Assembly (NCBI GenBank): GCA_041178325.1
Contig: JBEGVN010000086.1
Coordinates: 1-60,375 of the forward strand
Length of the DNA stretch: 60,375 bases
Reading direction: 5' to 3'
Source of the DNA: UBA6136 sp041178325
GTDB taxonomy: Bacteria; Pseudomonadota; Gammaproteobacteria; Methylococcales; Methylococcaceae
Of this stretch, positions 57,206 through 60,375 are shown in pieces. The notes under the pieces are model-generated. The model made no database searches. It was given only the letters and a program-made list of their open reading frames with translations, and was not told where the DNA came from. A program made the translations under genes and the position numbers. How positions within the stretch are numbered: the stretch's first letter is position 1; each line of letters begins with the position of its first letter.

Positions 57206-59509
57206 GTGGCTACGAGAACGCGCAAGAACAAGGCAAAAAAAGCCCGACCTTCGCTCCTCAGGTCTTTGCTGTCCCCCTTCTTCTGGCTGTTTGTCACGGT
57301 GACCCCATTCCTGCTCGCAGGGCTGGGTGCCTACGTAGCGCTCGAGGATCGAATTGTACGGGAGCAATTTGAGGGGAAGCGCTGGGCTTTGCCGGCCCGG
57401 GTCTATGCAGGACCGGTCGAGCTCTTTGTCGGGGCGGCCTACGATGCTCCGGGTTTCGAATGGTTTCTAAGCCAGCTCAAATACCGAAAAGATCCTCAGC
57501 TCTCGACCCAGGGAACCTTTGTCCGTCTGGGCGAAGAAATGGTCTTCAAGACGCGAGAGTTTCAGTTCCCGGACAAGACAGAGCCGGCACGCGAGCTTCG
57601 GATTCAGTTTGCCGATGGGCAGGTGATCCTGCTCGAAGATATGGCATCAGGCCAGACGATCGATCTTTTGCGTCTGGAGCCTCCACAAATCGGGAGCTTC
57701 TATCCGGCGCGCCGTGAGGATCGCGTGCTGATCCGCCTGGATCAGGCCCCAGAAACGCTGCTCAAGGCCCTCTTTGCCAGCGAAGATCACAATTTCTACG
57801 CCCACCATGGGGTGTCGTTGCGCGGCATGCTGCGCGCCGTCTTCGTTAATCTTCGAGCGGGGGGCATTGTTCAGGGCGGAAGTACGCTGACGCAACAGCT
57901 GGTCAAGAACTTCTTCCTGTCCTCGGAACGTACCTGGTGGCGAAAAATCAACGAGATCGTCATGGCGATGATCCTGGATGCCCGCTACACCAAGGAGGAA
58001 ATTCTTGAGGCCTACCTCAATGAGATCTACCTCGGTCAGGATGGCTCCCGAGCCATTCATGGCTTCGGTCTTGCCAGTCAGTATTACTTTGGACGATCGA
58101 TCGAAGAGCTCGAGCTTCATCACATCGCTGTTCTGGTGGCTCTCGTTCGGGGACCTTCCTATTACGATCCCTATGCCGCGCCGGATCGGACGCTGAAGCG
58201 GCGAGATCTCATACTCGATGAGATGCGCGATCAGGACTTCATTGATGCTGTCTTGGTCGAAGAGGCAAAGAGACACCCTTTGGATGTCGTCAAGGACCCG
58301 CATCAATCGGTCAGTCGCTATCCAGCCTTCATGGATCTGGTGAAACGCCAGCTTGAAAAGGAGTACCGTCCCGAGGATCTCACCTCGGAGGGGCTTCGCA
58401 TATTCACCACCCTCGATGTCAGTGTGCAGCATCGGTTGCAGCAGGCAATCGACGATCAGCTTCCAAAAATGGACAAGCGCCCGGGGAAGTCGCCCTTGGA
58501 AGTGGCCGGGATTTTTACCCGCAAAGGCACAGCCGAAATCGCAGCGCTGGTCGGAGGCCGCAAGGAAGATGGCGTCGGCTTCAATCGTGCGCTTGATGCG
58601 ACGAGGCAAATTGGCTCACTCTACAAGCCTGTGGTTTATCTGACTGCGCTGGAGGATCCACAGACATACACACTCTCGACGCCCCTCACGGATAGCCCGG
58701 TTCAGGTGAAGACCCCGGGGAGTGTCTGGTTGCCAAAGAACTATGACAGCAAGGAGCACGGAACTATTCCTTTGTTCAGTGCTCTCGCTCATTCCTACAA
58801 CCTTGCGACGGTTCACCTCGGAATGGACCTTGGGGTCGCACGAACGGCCCAGACCCTAAAGAAGCTGGGGGTCAACCGGCATGTCGATTTGGTGCCTTCG
58901 CTTCTCTTGGGCGCGGCTGCACTGACCCCGATGGAGGTCGCACAGATGTATCAGACGCTCGCAAGCGATGGTTTTCTGACGCCGCTGCGGGCCATTCAGG
59001 CGGTCATCTCCCCGGAAGGGAAGACACTTCAGCGCTATGGCATTGAAGTTCGGCAGACCGTAGATGCCGAGTCCGTATGCCTTCTCAATGCAGCACTCAA
59101 GGAGGTCTTCCATCAAGGCACCGCGCGTCCCGCCTACAGCCAAATGCCGCAAACCCTTGAGCCGGCCGGAAAGACCGGAACAACCAACGAACTCCGGGAC
59201 AGCTGGTTCGCAGGGTTTACCGGTGATTATCTGGGTGTCGTTTGGGTCGGGCGGGATGACAACCAGCCGGCGGGCCTGACGGGTGCCCAAGGGGCGCTGA
59301 AACTTTGGGCCGGCACCATGGCCGCTATCAGCCGGGAGCCTTTGGAGATCGATCTTCCCGACAATGTGCGAATGCTCTGGGTGGATCCGGTGCGGGGCGC
59401 CCGTTCAGGAAAAGGGTGCCCTGGGGCCATTCAGCTTCCGTTTGTAAAAGGGACGCGACCTGAGCAAAGTTCAGGTTGTGGGGGCGAAGAGGAGACCTCG
59501 GATGAGTAG
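57206..59509 (+). CDS. mrcB: Penicillin-binding protein 1B (class A)
   Basis: A 767-residue bifunctional peptidoglycan synthase. After a basic cytoplasmic tail and one membrane segment (FFWLFVTVTPFLLAGLGAYV) is a UB2H-like region (RVYAGPVELFVGAAY), the GT51 transglycosylase (LFASEDHNFYAHHGVSLRGM, QGGSTLTQQLVKNFFLS, EAYLNEIYLGQ) and the transpeptidase with SxxK in RQIGSLYKPVVYL, SxN in ALAHSYNLATVHLG and KTG in PAGKTGTTNELRDSW. It is close to the Escherichia coli PBP1b layout. GTG 57206 start. Confidence 0.96.
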   Translation: MATRTRKNKAKKARPSLLRSLLSPFFWLFVTVTPFLLAGLGAYVALEDRIVREQFEGKRWALPARVYAGPVELFVGAAYDAPGFEWFLSQLKYRKDPQLSTQGTFVRLGEEMVFKTREFQFPDKTEPARELRIQFADGQVILLEDMASGQTIDLLRLEPPQIGSFYPARREDRVLIRLDQAPETLLKALFASEDHNFYAHHGVSLRGMLRAVFVNLRAGGIVQGGSTLTQQLVKNFFLSSERTWWRKINEIVMAMILDARYTKEEILEAYLNEIYLGQDGSRAIHGFGLASQYYFGRSIEELELHHIAVLVALVRGPSYYDPYAAPDRTLKRRDLILDEMRDQDFIDAVLVEEAKRHPLDVVKDPHQSVSRYPAFMDLVKRQLEKEYRPEDLTSEGLRIFTTLDVSVQHRLQQAIDDQLPKMDKRPGKSPLEVAGIFTRKGTAEIAALVGGRKEDGVGFNRALDATRQIGSLYKPVVYLTALEDPQTYTLSTPLTDSPVQVKTPGSVWLPKNYDSKEHGTIPLFSALAHSYNLATVHLGMDLGVARTAQTLKKLGVNRHVDLVPSLLLGAAALTPMEVAQMYQTLASDGFLTPLRAIQAVISPEGKTLQRYGIEVRQTVDAESVCLLNAALKEVFHQGTARPAYSQMPQTLEPAGKTGTTNELRDSWFAGFTGDYLGVVWVGRDDNQPAGLTGAQGALKLWAGTMAAISREPLEIDLPDNVRMLWVDPVRGARSGKGCPGAIQLPFVKGTRPEQSSGCGGEEETSDE

Positions 59510-59533
59510 AGGACCGGAGTGAGGCCTGAGACG

Positions 59534-60373
59534 ATGCGTGTGAGTGAATCCAGATCCGTGCTGATTACCGGTTGCTCGAGTGGTATCGGACGTTGTACGG
59601 CAGACATGCTGAAAGCCAGAGGTTATCGGGTGTTTGCAACAGCCCGGCGAGCTGAAGATGTCGCTGAACTGGCAAAAGCCGGGTTTGAGGCCGTTCAGCT
59701 CGATCTCAGTCAGCCCGATTCCATTCGGGCTGCGGTAGCGCGCGTTCTTGAAATGACCGGGGGAACGCTCTACGGGCTCTTCAACAATGGCGCCTATGGT
59801 CAGCCGGGAGCGGTCGAGGATCTGAGTCTTGAGGCGTTGAAGCAGCAGTTTGATACCAATTTCTTTGGAACCCATGAGCTGACCCGTTTGGTCATTCCGG
59901 TGATGCGGCGGCAGGGCTATGGGCGCATTATCCAAAATAGCTCCGTTCTAGGGTTTGCCGCGATGAAGTTTCGTGGTGCCTACAACGCGAGCAAATTTGC
60001 GCTGGAGGGCCTGACCGATACCTTGCGCTTGGAGCTTCGAGGAAGTGGTGTAGAGGTGAGCCTGATTGAGCCTGGGCCCATCGAGAGTCGCTTCAGAGAC
60101 AACGCCCTGAAGCAGTATCTGGCCCATGTGGATCCGACTGGAAGCCCCCATGAAACGACCTACGAGAATCTGGTGGCCCGTCTGGTCAAGGTCGGTCCTG
60201 CCGCACCCTTCACGGAAGGTCCCGAATCGGTTGCGCGGCGGGTAATCCATGCCTTGGAGGCACGCCGCCCCAAGGTTCGCTACCATGTCACATTTCCGAC
60301 CTCCCTTTTTGCCGTTCTCAAACGCATCCTCTCCGATCGGGCGATGGATTGGGTATTGAGCAAGATCAACTGA
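59534..60373 (+). CDS. Short-chain dehydrogenase/reductase
   Basis: A 279-residue NAD(P)-dependent reductase of the classical SDR family. The cofactor motif is VLITGCSSGIGRCTADML (TGxxxGIG), NNGAYG follows in place of NNAG, the catalytic serine is in IIQNSSVLGFAAMKF, and YxxxK is AYNASKFALEGL. The C-terminus (PKVRYHVTFPTSLFAVLKRI) is like the poorly characterised SDRs near envelope genes; substrate unknown. The start is ATG 59534 or GTG 59519; both have weak ribosome sites. The stop is 2 bases from the right edge. Confidence 0.9.
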   Translation: MRVSESRSVLITGCSSGIGRCTADMLKARGYRVFATARRAEDVAELAKAGFEAVQLDLSQPDSIRAAVARVLEMTGGTLYGLFNNGAYGQPGAVEDLSLEALKQQFDTNFFGTHELTRLVIPVMRRQGYGRIIQNSSVLGFAAMKFRGAYNASKFALEGLTDTLRLELRGSGVEVSLIEPGPIESRFRDNALKQYLAHVDPTGSPHETTYENLVARLVKVGPAAPFTEGPESVARRVIHALEARRPKVRYHVTFPTSLFAVLKRILSDRAMDWVLSKIN

Positions 60374-60375
60374 CA

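Noticed and set aside
1..60375. CRISPR array, prophage, integron or toxin-antitoxin pair
   Set aside because: I saw no regularly spaced repeats, phage structural genes, attC-like arrays or small paired toxin-antitoxin genes.

Overview
The window is a stretch of gammaproteobacterial core chromosome, probably from a sulfur-oxidiser-like or other deep-branching lineage; I cannot fix the genus. The evidence is gene order: nrdR-ribD-ribE-ribBX-ribH-nusB-thiL-pgpA, rpsB-tsf-pyrH-frr-uppS-cdsA-dxr-rseP, recA-recX-alaS-lysC-csrA-tRNA-Ser, rpsP-rimM-trmD-rplS and rpoE-rseA-rseB-degP-lepA-lepB-rnc-era-recO-pdxJ are all classic gammaproteobacterial neighbourhoods. Composition is even and moderately GC-rich, and genes are packed tightly, with many 1-4 nt overlaps and GTG or TTG starts. 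Most of the window is housekeeping, with few signs of mobile DNA.

Layout. Bases 1-202 hold the end of an insertion sequence (transposase C-terminus plus end repeats) inserted just behind pgpA. From 225 to 11136 everything reads leftward: the riboflavin cluster with NusB, ThiL and PgpA, then NrdR, GlyA, GlnD and Map. From 11352 to 19860 everything reads rightward: translation (S2, EF-Ts, RRF), UMP kinase, and the envelope-lipid and isoprenoid genes uppS, cdsA, dxr and rseP, ending in the periplasmic isomerase DsbC. mutS (leftward) is followed by pncC, recA, recX, alaS and lysC. Then comes a 477-base gene-free, structured region before csrA and a tRNA-Ser(GCU), and the rpsP operon with a clear terminator. 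Next are ogt, xerD and a lipid A cluster, lpxA-gnnA-gnnB-lpxB, followed by a Gre-like factor, a YgjP-like metalloprotease and a TlpA-like thioredoxin.

From 38723 to 40836 lies the main accessory-looking locus: an uncharacterised ORC/CDC6-like P-loop ATPase transcribed away from a small membrane protein. Then come ppnP, a Sel1-repeat protein, a quinone oxidoreductase and nadB, followed by the sigma-E envelope-stress operon running into lepA/lepB/rnc. A small EexN/TrbK-like protein precedes era, recO and pdxJ. The window ends with a coiled-coil membrane protein, dusA, folE, the class A penicillin-binding protein PBP1b and a short-chain dehydrogenase.

The most interesting items are the lpxA-gnnA-gnnB-lpxB cluster, which predicts lipid A carrying extra amide-linked acyl chains; the divergent ATPase/membrane-protein pair; the structured region ahead of csrA; a recX that appears to start with CTG inside the recA stop; a RibB fused to a GTP cyclohydrolase II domain that has lost its zinc cysteines (RibBX); and a Gre factor that seems to lack the acidic tip.
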